From assembly GCA_019237515.1 (NCBI GenBank), contig JAFAGX010000401.1, positions 1 to 8,127 on the forward strand: 8,127 nucleotides of DNA. Reading direction: 5' to 3'. Below the pieces are notes generated by a model. That model was not told where the DNA came from. It saw only the letters and a program-made list of their open reading frames with translations, and made no database searches. The translations under genes and the position numbers were made by a program. This document shows positions 1 to 6,580 of this stretch, in pieces. Within the stretch, counting starts at the first letter, position 1, and every line of letters begins with the position of its first letter. Source of the stretch: Acidobacteriaceae bacterium. Lineage in GTDB: Bacteria > Acidobacteriota > Terriglobia > Terriglobales > SbA1.

Positions 1-1
1 A

Positions 2-805
2 GAAATTTATGGTATCTACGATTCCTCTCCCGCGCGCCCTTATGACACGAAGGAAATCATTGCACGCGTCGTCGATGGCAGTCGCTTCGACGAATATAAG
101 GCTGAGTACGGCAAGACCCTGGTCTGCGGATATGCGCGCATTGGCGGCTTTGCTGTTGGGATCGTTGCCAATCAGAAATTGCATGCGTTGGCCACCGATC
201 ACGAAGGCCACAAACGTCTCGAATTTGGAGGGGTAATCTACACCGAATCTGCCGAGAAGGCCGCTCGGTTCATCATGGACTGCAATCAGAACCTGATCCC
301 GTTAGTTTTCTTCCATGACGTCAATGGTTTCATGGTAGGACGCGAGGCAGAGTGGAGCGGCATTATCAAAGCGGGCGCGAAAATGGTGAACGCTGTCTCA
401 AACTCGGTTGTTCCTAAAATCAGCGTAATTATTGGCGGATCGTTTGGTGCCGGCCATTACGCGATGTGCGGCAAGGCGTACGATCCGCGATTTGTGTTTG
501 CCTGGCCGACTGCTCGCTATGCAGTTATGAGCGGCGATTCGGCGGCCGGCACACTGGTTGAGATCAAAATCAAGCAACTGGAGCGCAGTGGCAAGCAGCT
601 GAGTGAAGCAGAGAAAAAAGAGCTGTTCGAGTCGGTAAAACGCACCTACGACGACCAGACCGATCCGCGCTACGGTGCCGCGAGGCTCTGGATCGACAAA
701 ATCATTGATCCGATCGAAACGCGGGATGCGATTTCCCAGGCGCTGGAAGCTGCTGCCTTGAACCCGGATGTGCCGGAGTTCAAAGTCGGAGTGTTGCAGA
801 CATGA
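2..805 (+). CDS. acyl-CoA carboxylase carboxyltransferase (beta) subunit, probable methylcrotonyl-CoA carboxylase, 5' partial
   Basis: The reading frame is open from the first bases of the window and ends with TGA. 267 residues are visible, about half of a normal subunit of roughly 530-550 residues, so the N-terminal domain and start lie upstream. The visible part is the C-terminal carboxyltransferase domain of the crotonase-like fold. It contains a DVNGFMVG segment (residues 106-113), the glycine-rich oxyanion-hole motif GGSFGAG (145-151), a WPTARYAVMSG stretch (168-178) and the closing pattern YGAARLWIDKIIDP (224-237). In this family the subunit transfers carboxyl from carboxybiotin to an acyl-CoA, working with a biotinylated alpha subunit that is not in view. 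Motifs alone do not separate methylcrotonyl-, geranyl- and propionyl-type enzymes. The methylcrotonyl assignment (LiuB/MccB) rests on the HMG-CoA lyase and hydratase that follow and is an inference. The cytoplasmic carboxyltransferase assignment itself is secure. Confidence 0.9.
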   Translation, partial: EIYGIYDSSPARPYDTKEIIARVVDGSRFDEYKAEYGKTLVCGYARIGGFAVGIVANQKLHALATDHEGHKRLEFGGVIYTESAEKAARFIMDCNQNLIPLVFFHDVNGFMVGREAEWSGIIKAGAKMVNAVSNSVVPKISVIIGGSFGAGHYAMCGKAYDPRFVFAWPTARYAVMSGDSAAGTLVEIKIKQLERSGKQLSEAEKKELFESVKRTYDDQTDPRYGAARLWIDKIIDPIETRDAISQALEAAALNPDVPEFKVGVLQT

Positions 806-824
806 TGACCCACGGAGTCATTTT

Positions 825-852
825 GATTGTTGATTTTCGATTGCCAATTGCC
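825..852. repeat. degenerate tandem heptanucleotide repeat, four units
   Basis: Four consecutive 7-mers can be read directly in the spacer between the carboxylase and HMG-CoA lyase genes: GATTGTT, GATTTTC, GATTGCC and AATTGCC. The phase is kept without indels. The array fills about a third of the 83-bp spacer and has no coding role. It resembles the short tandemly repeated heptamers described in cyanobacterial genomes, but its origin here is unknown. Confidence 0.6.
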
Positions 853-888
853 GGTAAATTCTACTGGGCCAAGTGTGCTCATTGCTAA

Positions 889-1773
889 ATGCCAACTACC
901 GATTCCATCAAACTGATCGAGTGTCCGCGAGATGCCTGGCAAGGGCTCAAAGGGCAAATTCCGTCAGATATCAAGGTGGACTATCTAAAAGCCCTGATCA
1001 GCGCGGGATTCAAGCACATCGACGCCGCTTCCTTTGTCTCGCCCAAGGCCGTGCCGCAGATGGCCGACTCAGAACAAGTGGTAAAAGAACTGGATCCGCC
1101 CGACGACGTCGAGATCATCGGCATTGTGGTCAACGAAAAGGGCGCCGAGCGTGCAATAGCGACGAATGCTGTACGCACACTGGGATTTCCGTATTCCGTC
1201 TCCCCGACGTTTCTCCGGAATAATCAGCGACAGACGCTCGAAGATGCACTTGAGGAACTTGAAAAAGTTACTGCCAAAGCGGAAGAGGCTGGTCTGGACG
1301 TCGTAGTGTATATTTCGATGGCGTTTGGAAATCCCTATGGCGACGACTGGAGCCTCGAGGAAGTGGTCAACGCAGTGGATGTGCTGGAATCGTCTGGCAT
1401 TCGCACGATCTCACTCGCGGATACGGTGGGCTTGGCAGGCCCGGAGGAGATTCGAAGCTTGTTGAGCGCCGTGCTTGCGAAATTCGATTACCTGGAAATC
1501 GGAGTTCATCTGCATAGCCGCCCTGAAGAGGCTGGGAGCAAAGTCTTGGCAGCATACGATGCAGGTTGCCGACGATTCGACTCCGCGCTGGGAGGTCTTG
1601 GAGGGTGTCCGTTTGCGCAGGATTCTTTGGTTGGAAATATCCCAACCGAGAAAGTGATTGAGGCATTGAAGTCGCGGGGCGCAGTGCTTCCGCCACTAAA
1701 ACCGTTAGACGTGTTGTTGCGCGCCAGCAACGAGATTGGAGCGCGGTACACAGCATCACATGCGGCAGATTGA
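889..1773 (+). CDS. mvaB: hydroxymethylglutaryl-CoA lyase
   Basis: HMG-CoA lyase cleaves 3-hydroxy-3-methylglutaryl-CoA into acetoacetate and acetyl-CoA, the last step of leucine catabolism. The 294-residue product is a DRE-TIM metallolyase of normal length. Visible active-site elements are the N-terminal PRD (residues 13-15, giving the catalytic Arg and Asp), SFVSPKAVPQM (48-58), LADTVG (176-181), the metal-binding HLH pair His207/His209, the lyase signature GGLGGCPFA (235-243) with the mobile-loop Cys240, and Asn250 in GNIPTEK. The start is firm because an in-frame TAA (886-888) directly precedes the ATG; no clear Shine-Dalgarno is seen. Two positions differ from the human enzyme: PRDAWQG replaces PRDGLQN, and Asp45 stands where the human protein has Glu72. 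Both look like subfamily traits rather than decay. The gene follows the carboxylase by 83 bp and precedes the hydratase by 32 bp. Confidence 0.93.
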   Translation: MPTTDSIKLIECPRDAWQGLKGQIPSDIKVDYLKALISAGFKHIDAASFVSPKAVPQMADSEQVVKELDPPDDVEIIGIVVNEKGAERAIATNAVRTLGFPYSVSPTFLRNNQRQTLEDALEELEKVTAKAEEAGLDVVVYISMAFGNPYGDDWSLEEVVNAVDVLESSGIRTISLADTVGLAGPEEIRSLLSAVLAKFDYLEIGVHLHSRPEEAGSKVLAAYDAGCRRFDSALGGLGGCPFAQDSLVGNIPTEKVIEALKSRGAVLPPLKPLDVLLRASNEIGARYTASHAAD

Positions 1774-1805
1774 GAATGTGAACCCGTCATCATTCCTTAT
1801 CCCTC

Positions 1806-2588
1806 ATGAGCTACGGAACAATCCAACTCAGCATCGATGCGCAGCTTGCCACAATCAACCTGAACCGCCCCGACAAGCGCAATGCGATCAGCTATGAACT
1901 GATCGACGAGTTGTTGGCGGCTTTGGATGAGGTAAAAGGTTCACCCGCGCTGGTGCTGATTCTGACAGGCGCCGGGAAAGCGTTTTGCTCCGGAATGGAT
2001 CTGGACGATCTTAAAAACTTGCTTGGTCGAACCGCGGAACAAAATGTAAAGGATTCCGAGAGTATGGCCCGGCTGTTTCGGTCTTTATATGATTTTCCCA
2101 AGCCTACTATCGCAGCTGTTAACGGCGCGGCGATTGCAGGCGGATGTGGTCTGGCCACTCTTTGTGATTTCACAGTGGCGGTTCCTGAGGCCAAGTTCGG
2201 GTACACCGAGGTTCGCATCGGCTTCATCCCGGCGATCGTTTCAACTTTTCTGCTCCGCCAGATCGGAGAGAAGCACGCCCGCGATTTGTTGCTGACCGGC
2301 CGAATCATTAGTGCCGAGGAAGCCCATAGGTTGGGAATGGTCAACGAGGTAGTCTCACCGGAGCGATTGCTGCCTCGAGCACGGGAAATCGCAGCGCAGC
2401 TGATGGAGAACAGTCCAGCATCGCTCGCATGTACGAAACGCCTGCTGAGTGGCCTTGGCAGCCGTGAGCTGGATACACAGCTGCAAATGGCTGTCAAAGA
2501 AAACGCAGCTATTCGCTCCACAGAGGATTTTCGCGAAGGGATTTCGTCGTTTTTGGAAAAGCGCAAGCCGCGATGGAGCGGCAAGTGA
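1806..2588 (+). CDS. enoyl-CoA hydratase/isomerase family protein, probable methylglutaconyl-CoA hydratase
   Basis: This is a 260-residue crotonase-superfamily protein of typical length. The N-terminal NRPDKRNAIS (20-29), the first oxyanion-hole strand AFCSGMDL (59-66) and the helix AAVNGAAIAGGCGLATLCDF (103-122) are all present. In crotonases the second conserved Glu acts as general acid/base; here it is Glu135 in the YTEVRIGF segment. The position of the first catalytic Glu (Glu144 in rat crotonase) is Gly115, so this is a one-glutamate variant. Placed between HMG-CoA lyase and a thioesterase, behind a carboxylase subunit, the gene fits 3-methylglutaconyl-CoA hydratase (LiuC-like), which makes HMG-CoA. 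That specific role is inferred from context. A different crotonase activity, such as isomerase, remains possible given the missing Glu. No strong Shine-Dalgarno precedes the ATG. Confidence 0.85.
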   Translation: MSYGTIQLSIDAQLATINLNRPDKRNAISYELIDELLAALDEVKGSPALVLILTGAGKAFCSGMDLDDLKNLLGRTAEQNVKDSESMARLFRSLYDFPKPTIAAVNGAAIAGGCGLATLCDFTVAVPEAKFGYTEVRIGFIPAIVSTFLLRQIGEKHARDLLLTGRIISAEEAHRLGMVNEVVSPERLLPRAREIAAQLMENSPASLACTKRLLSGLGSRELDTQLQMAVKENAAIRSTEDFREGISSFLEKRKPRWSGK

Positions 2589-3025
2589 GTCAAAACAACA
2601 AAAACCACGGCGTAGTGAGTGAAAGCCGGTTACGCGTTCGCTACGCCGAAACGGATCAAATGGGGGTCGTCTATCATTCAAATCATTTCATCTGGTTCGA
2701 AGTAGGGCGCGTGGACCTGCTGCGCAAATTGGGATTCTCCTACCGCGACATGGAACGCGAATGCAAGTGCCACCTTGCGGTTGTTGATGCCCGCTGCAGA
2801 TACCGTGCTCCGGCAACGTATGACGATGAAATCGTGGTCCGGACATATATTAAAAAGATACGCGGATCACTCGTGCATTTCGGCTACGAATTGCTGCGCA
2901 TCGGTGATGGAGATTTGATTGCTGAAGGCGAGACAACGCATATTCTGATTGATGCGCAGAAGAAGATTACGCCATTTCCGGAAAAGTATTTGCAGGCTCT
3001 GCGGAGTGCGCTACCACCAAGGTGA
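2573..3025 (+). CDS. acyl-CoA thioesterase, hotdog fold (YbgC/FadM type)
   Basis: A 150-residue hotdog-fold protein of the 4-hydroxybenzoyl-CoA thioesterase/YbgC group. The N-terminal block RYAETDQMGVVYHSNHFIWF (23-42) matches the family signature in which the Asp (Asp27 here) is the catalytic carboxylate and the Y-x-x-x-x-x-F region begins the long central helix. Family members hydrolyse acyl-CoA thioesters to free acid and CoA in the cytoplasm. The true substrate cannot be read from sequence, but neighbours suggest a branched-chain acyl-CoA or overflow CoA release. The ATG overlaps the hydratase gene by 16 bp. A GTG at 2585, forming a GTGA overlap with the hydratase stop and preceded by GGAG at 2575-2578 with 6-nt spacing, is an equally good or better start and would give 146 residues. 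Either way the two genes are translationally coupled. Confidence 0.87.
   Translation: MERQVSQNNKNHGVVSESRLRVRYAETDQMGVVYHSNHFIWFEVGRVDLLRKLGFSYRDMERECKCHLAVVDARCRYRAPATYDDEIVVRTYIKKIRGSLVHFGYELLRIGDGDLIAEGETTHILIDAQKKITPFPEKYLQALRSALPPR
2575..2578 (+). promoter_or_regulatory. possible ribosome binding site (GGAG) favouring a GTG start at 2585
   Basis: GGAG lies inside the end of the hydratase gene, 6 nt before a GTG that overlaps the hydratase stop as GTGA. Most other starts in this window lack a recognisable Shine-Dalgarno, so this one is informative for choosing between ATG 2573 and GTG 2585. Confidence 0.45.
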
Positions 3026-3045
3026 AAGCTGAACTTTGAGCGAAT

Positions 3046-3074
3046 CTGAAAACTTGAAACTCGAAACTCTGAAA
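3046..3074. repeat. degenerate tandem heptanucleotide repeat, about four units
   Basis: In the 56-bp spacer before hutH, the units CTGAAAA, CTTGAAA, CTCGAAA and CTCTGAAA follow each other, with one extra base in the last unit. The array ends 7 bp before the hutH GTG start. It has the same period as the array at 825-852 but a different unit sequence. Function is unknown; it could place A-rich single-stranded mRNA near the start codon. Confidence 0.55.
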
Positions 3075-3081
3075 CGCCATC

Positions 3082-4638
3082 GTGAAGGCTCTACACATTA
3101 ACGGAAACGACCTCACGCCAGAAGAGGTGAGGGAAGTCGCACTTGGGCAACGTCCAGTGTTGCTTGACCCCGATGCGCGCGACGCTGTAAAGCGAGCTCG
3201 CGCAGTGGTGGACGCGCTGGTCGCTCAAAACCAGGTTTCCTATGCCATCACCACTGGCGTAGGCAAACTCTCCGACGTTCGCATATCCGGCGATCAAATC
3301 CGCGAGATGCAGGTCAACCTTGTGCGATCCCACGCAGTTGGGGTTGGCGAACCACTCTCGATTTCGGAAACGCGAGCCATGATGGTTCTGCGCGCCAACT
3401 CGCTCTCCAAAGGCTACTCCGGGGTTCGCACCGAAATCATTGACACACTTTGCGAGATACTTAATCGCGGAGTAACGCCGTTTGTTCCTTCGCAGGGAAG
3501 CGTGGGAGCAAGCGGCGATCTCGCGCCTTTGGCTCATCTTGCCTTGGCCATCATCGGTGAAGGGGAGTGCCTGGACAGCAAGAAGCAGCGAATTCCGACA
3601 GCCGAAGCATTGCGTAGCGCCCAAATCAAGCCACTCGTGCTCGAAGCGAAAGAAGCGGTGTCATTGATCAACGGGACGCAAGGCATGCTTGCGATTGGCA
3701 CCCTGGCGCTGCTCGCGGCAGAAGTGTTAGTCGATTCGGCAGATGTGATTGGTAGTCTCACGCTCGATGCGCTTCAAGGTACCGTCGTCGCTTTCGATGA
3801 GCGGATCCACAAGGCTCGGCCACATGCCGGTCAACTCGCCACGGCGGCAAATTTAAGAAAGATGGTCGAGGGTAGCCAGATCAATGAGTCCCACCGCGAA
3901 TGCGGGCGTGTGCAGGACGCTTACTCGCTGCGCTGTATGCCACAGGTGCACGGTGCGGTGCGCGACACTCTCGCGCATTGCCGCGAAGTAATCGAAACCG
4001 AGATTAATTCAGCGGTCGACAACCCGCTGGTGTTCGTGCGTACGGCGCAATCTGTCGCTGGCCCCGGCTCACCGGAACTCGCCAGTGGCGACATTCTTTC
4101 CGGTGGAAATTTTCATGGAGAGCCCGTCGCCTTCGCGCTGGATTTTCTCGCGATCGCCTTGAGTGCGCTTGCCGGAATTTCCGAGCGAAGAATTGAGCGG
4201 CTGGTAAATCCGGCGTTGAACGAAGGCTTGCCGCCGTTCCTGGCGGCCGGCGCAGGGCTGAACTCCGGTTTTATGATGCCCCAAGTCACAGCAGCAGCAC
4301 TGGTCAGTGAAAATAAGGTTCTGGCCCACCCCGCGTCGGTTGATTCGATCACCACTTCAGGCAATAAAGAAGATTATGTTTCCATGGGAATGACTGCGGC
4401 GGTGAAGCTCAGCCGCGTGCTGGCGAACACACGGAACGTCCTTGCGATCGAAGCCATGGCGGCGGCGCAGGCGATCGATTTGCTCGCTCCCCTTAAAACC
4501 GGCAAGCGAGCTCAATCTGCTCATTCTGCCATCCGTTCAGTTTGCCCATTTATGAATAAAGACCGAGTCATGTACCCGGATTTTGCGCGCATTGCGCAAT
4601 TGATTGAGAGCGGGAAGCTGACAGAGCCGCTCTTGTGA
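3082..4638 (+). CDS. hutH: histidine ammonia-lyase
   Basis: Histidine ammonia-lyase removes ammonia from L-histidine to give trans-urocanate, the first step of histidine degradation. The 518-residue product is close to the usual length of about 510. The self-processing MIO motif Ala143-Ser144-Gly145 sits in a full family signature GSVGASGDLAPLAH (139-152). Other active-site landmarks are Tyr54 in YAITTGVG, His84 in RSHAVGVGEP, Asn197 in INGTQ, the QDAYSLRCMPQVHG block (278-291, with Gln278, Tyr281, Arg284), Phe344 in GGNFHGEPVAFA and Glu410 in SENKVLAHPASVDSI. His84 and Glu410 favour histidine over Phe/Tyr as substrate. A stretch around 321-337 before GGNFH looks slightly longer than usual. 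The start codon is GTG with no clear Shine-Dalgarno. No hutU, hutI or hutG is visible nearby, so the rest of the pathway must be elsewhere if present. Confidence 0.94.
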   Translation: MKALHINGNDLTPEEVREVALGQRPVLLDPDARDAVKRARAVVDALVAQNQVSYAITTGVGKLSDVRISGDQIREMQVNLVRSHAVGVGEPLSISETRAMMVLRANSLSKGYSGVRTEIIDTLCEILNRGVTPFVPSQGSVGASGDLAPLAHLALAIIGEGECLDSKKQRIPTAEALRSAQIKPLVLEAKEAVSLINGTQGMLAIGTLALLAAEVLVDSADVIGSLTLDALQGTVVAFDERIHKARPHAGQLATAANLRKMVEGSQINESHRECGRVQDAYSLRCMPQVHGAVRDTLAHCREVIETEINSAVDNPLVFVRTAQSVAGPGSPELASGDILSGGNFHGEPVAFALDFLAIALSALAGISERRIERLVNPALNEGLPPFLAAGAGLNSGFMMPQVTAAALVSENKVLAHPASVDSITTSGNKEDYVSMGMTAAVKLSRVLANTRNVLAIEAMAAAQAIDLLAPLKTGKRAQSAHSAIRSVCPFMNKDRVMYPDFARIAQLIESGKLTEPLL

Positions 4639-4744
4639 CGCGCTAGCCATCTGCCGGTTCACAAGTGCTCCACTCCGCTTGCTTGCTCAGATGTGCTGAA
4701 CAAGTTGCTTTTTGTGCAACGAGGTTCACTCTGATGATCACGCT

Positions 4745-5680
4745 ATGGCACTTGAGTGTGCTTTGCCTGCACCAAAGAGTGTGCTACTGTTGCGTTTAAC
4801 CAGCCCAAGATTATCCCCCCAGGTTCTGAAAGGTACGGAGTTGAAATTTTTTAAGCGCAAAGCTGGTGCGCGCATTCGCCACCGGACCTCGCATACCCCG
4901 AGTAGGTGGGTACTGTTGTTGCTTGTGGGAGCTGCAGCGATCACCTGCTGGCAGTTCGTTCAGCAGCAACCCACAGTGGTCCCACTTCCGCCAACAAGTT
5001 CAGCGAACTCGGTGACTGATAACTCCGCCGCGACGCCTGGCAGTATCTACTCCACGGATCGCAGAGTTTACCCTTATTCCGTGATTCCCGGCGGAGTATT
5101 GAGTGTCGACGAACTCAGAAACGCTGCGCTTCAAGACGCGGTGGTAGCCCGCCATTTCAAAGGCTTCAACTACGATCGCGCTCATCTCGTGCGAGTTTCC
5201 GAAGCCCGCTCTGTGTATCTGTCATATCGGATCGGCGATCGAGTGTACTGGACCCGGCACAAGATCGCCTTACATCCCGGAGAAATGCTGATCACCGATG
5301 GCACGACTGCAGCACGCACTCGTTGCGGGAATCGGATCGCAGCAGCCCCTCTGGACGCAGGTTCTCCGCTCGAGCCTTCGCTCGAGGAGTTTGAACAGCC
5401 GCGGGCTCCGTCGCTGCCGATTATCCCTGCAGCGTTGGTTGACCCAATACCATCCAAGTTGCCTGATCCGGCCATTCCGGAAGAAAAAGCCGCGCCACTC
5501 ATCGCCGCCGCCAAACATAGCGGCATCCCCTGGTTTATTCCGCCGGTGTATATCCCCCAGGATTCGCATGACCATCCCGAACCACTGGCAGTCACACCCG
5601 AACCGGGCTCGCTGTTACTGATTTCCTCCGGTCTGGCTGCGGTTTATTGGCGAGTACGAAAGGCAAAGGGGAAGTTCTAA
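4745..5680 (+). CDS. uncharacterised membrane-anchored protein with C-terminal PEP-CTERM sorting signal
   Basis: Residues are numbered from the ATG at 4745 (311 aa). A basic stretch FKRKAGARIRHR is followed by a hydrophobic helix at about 55-70 (WVLLLLVGAAAITCW). A low-complexity Ser/Thr/Pro linker comes next, then a compact soluble domain (about 106-199) running from RVYPYSVIPGGV through GDRVYWTRHK to RTRCGNRI with a single Cys at 194. A proline-rich spacer (about 218-272) leads to the tail: PEP at 285-287, a hydrophobic segment LLLISSGLAAVYW and the basic end RVRKAKGK. This is the classic three-part PEP-CTERM signal recognised by exosortases. The exosortase gene begins 6 bp later, implying a dedicated enzyme-substrate pair. 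I do not recognise the middle domain and assign no function. The start is uncertain: TTG 4712 gives a longer form. TTG 4841 has AAAGG at 4829-4833 with 7-nt spacing and would place the basic stretch at the N-terminus, leaving the 9-bp repeats upstream in a leader. Confidence 0.8.
   Translation: MALECALPAPKSVLLLRLTSPRLSPQVLKGTELKFFKRKAGARIRHRTSHTPSRWVLLLLVGAAAITCWQFVQQQPTVVPLPPTSSANSVTDNSAATPGSIYSTDRRVYPYSVIPGGVLSVDELRNAALQDAVVARHFKGFNYDRAHLVRVSEARSVYLSYRIGDRVYWTRHKIALHPGEMLITDGTTAARTRCGNRIAAAPLDAGSPLEPSLEEFEQPRAPSLPIIPAALVDPIPSKLPDPAIPEEKAAPLIAAAKHSGIPWFIPPVYIPQDSHDHPEPLAVTPEPGSLLLISSGLAAVYWRVRKAKGKF
4754..4785. repeat. 9-bp perfect direct repeat upstream of or at the 5' end of the PEP-CTERM gene
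   Basis: GAGTGTGCT occurs at 4754-4762 and again at 4777-4785, 23 bp start to start. A related GATGTGCT is seen at 4690-4697. The spacing, about two helical turns, would suit a dimeric regulator. If translation of the PEP-CTERM gene begins at TTG 4841, both copies lie in its leader; if it begins at ATG 4745, they are coding. Operator function is an inference. Confidence 0.4.
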
Positions 5681-5686
5681 TCAGCC

Positions 5687-6580
5687 ATGGAACTCGCATC
5701 CACACCTGCATCCGAACGTTCCGACAACCGCCGGCTTGTCTTGTTGCAAGCGGGACTTCTTCTGATCCTGATTACGTGGCTCTATGCTCCGATGGCATCC
5801 CGTTTACTGGTCGAATGTTGGCACGACCCCAATTCCACGTACGGCCTCTTCGTGCCGATAATTTCATTGTTCATGTTGTGGGAAGATCGGGCGGGGTTCG
5901 CGAAACTTCCCCTGAAACCCTCGTGGACTGGTCTAGCAATGCTGCTGTTCGCGGCCCTCGCGCTTGTGATTGGTACCATGAGTTCTGAATTTTTCCTCTC
6001 CCGGCTCTCGTTTCTGTTCTTGCTATCCGGAATCATCGTTTTTCTTGCAGGGTGGCGGCACTTGTTCGCAATGCTCTTTCCTCTGGGCTTCCTGGTATTG
6101 ATGGCTCCCTCGCCAACCGTTGTTGACTGGCTCACTTTGCCCTTACAGTTGACGGCTTCGACCACGGCTGCGTTTCTACTGAAGTTAGCGGGCGTATCTG
6201 TGATTCAGCAAGGCAACATCCTTCTAGTTCCAGGAGCGCGTCTGCAGGTAGCGGAGGCTTGCAGCGGTATCCAATCTCTCTTTTGTCTTTTCAGCTTGGC
6301 CATCGTCTATGGGCACGTTGTTGAGAAGAAGATCAAGATTCGTGTCTTGCTCGCGCTCGCCGCGATTCCCATCTCAGTGGCGGCGAATGGCTTGCGCATC
6401 GCAACAGCTGCCATCGCGCTTCAGTACTGGGGTCTGGAGAAAACCCAAGGCATCGTACACGTCTTTTCCGGATGGATCGTCTTTATGGCTAGTCTGACGT
6501 TGCTATTCGGGTTGCACAAAATAATCGCGACCTCTGCTGCTGGCACCAGGGGTTTCGCAGCACACGCGAGTCTCCCATGA
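5687..6580 (+). CDS. exosortase (PEP-CTERM sorting transpeptidase/protease family)
   Basis: A 297-residue, very hydrophobic integral membrane protein with about eight predicted helices (roughly 17-34, 52-66, 81-98, 104-121, 126-141, 194-210, 219-243, 258-279). The exosortase catalytic triad is visible: Cys192 in QVAEACSGIQSL, Arg237 in ANGLRIAT and His258 in GIVHVFSGW. The QGN-ILLVPG segment before the Cys is also characteristic. Family members cleave proteins at a PEP-CTERM tail, probably transferring them to a cell-surface acceptor, and typically occur with exopolysaccharide genes. The gene starts 6 bp after the PEP-CTERM protein gene and overlaps the next gene by 4 bp, so all three are probably one operon. 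The protein has no fused EpsI domain because that domain is encoded by the next gene. The exosortase subtype (XrtA, B, D etc.) cannot be fixed from motifs alone. Confidence 0.92.
   Translation: MELASTPASERSDNRRLVLLQAGLLLILITWLYAPMASRLLVECWHDPNSTYGLFVPIISLFMLWEDRAGFAKLPLKPSWTGLAMLLFAALALVIGTMSSEFFLSRLSFLFLLSGIIVFLAGWRHLFAMLFPLGFLVLMAPSPTVVDWLTLPLQLTASTTAAFLLKLAGVSVIQQGNILLVPGARLQVAEACSGIQSLFCLFSLAIVYGHVVEKKIKIRVLLALAAIPISVAANGLRIATAAIALQYWGLEKTQGIVHVFSGWIVFMASLTLLFGLHKIIATSAAGTRGFAAHASLP

Noticed and set aside
825..852. Repeat array as a CRISPR
   Set aside because: Units are 7 bases, contiguous and without spacers.
1892..2608. Long open frames on the minus strand opposite real genes (also 3091-3624, 5182-5595 and 7622-8125)
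   Set aside because: Their translations show no family motifs and lie antisense to well-supported + strand genes; they are codon-bias shadows.
4704..4720. GTTGC/GCAAC hairpin with a T-rich loop after hutH, as a possible terminator
   Set aside because: The stem is only 5 bp and no run of T follows it; the Ts are in the loop.
4746..4766. TGGCAC followed by TGTGC/TTTGC, resembling a sigma-54 promoter, attractive because some PEP-CTERM systems are sigma-54 controlled
   Set aside because: The GG and GC elements are one base too far apart for the strict -24/-12 spacing, and the second half matches poorly.
4941..4962. Cys after the N-terminal helix of the PEP-CTERM protein as a lipoprotein site
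   Set aside because: The residues before the Cys are AIT, which do not fit the lipobox pattern.
5369..5386. Perfect 7-bp hairpin CTCGAGC/GCTCGAG with a 4-base loop inside the PEP-CTERM gene
   Set aside because: It lies in coding sequence within a Ser/Glu/Pro-rich linker, has no T tract and is well explained by codon content.
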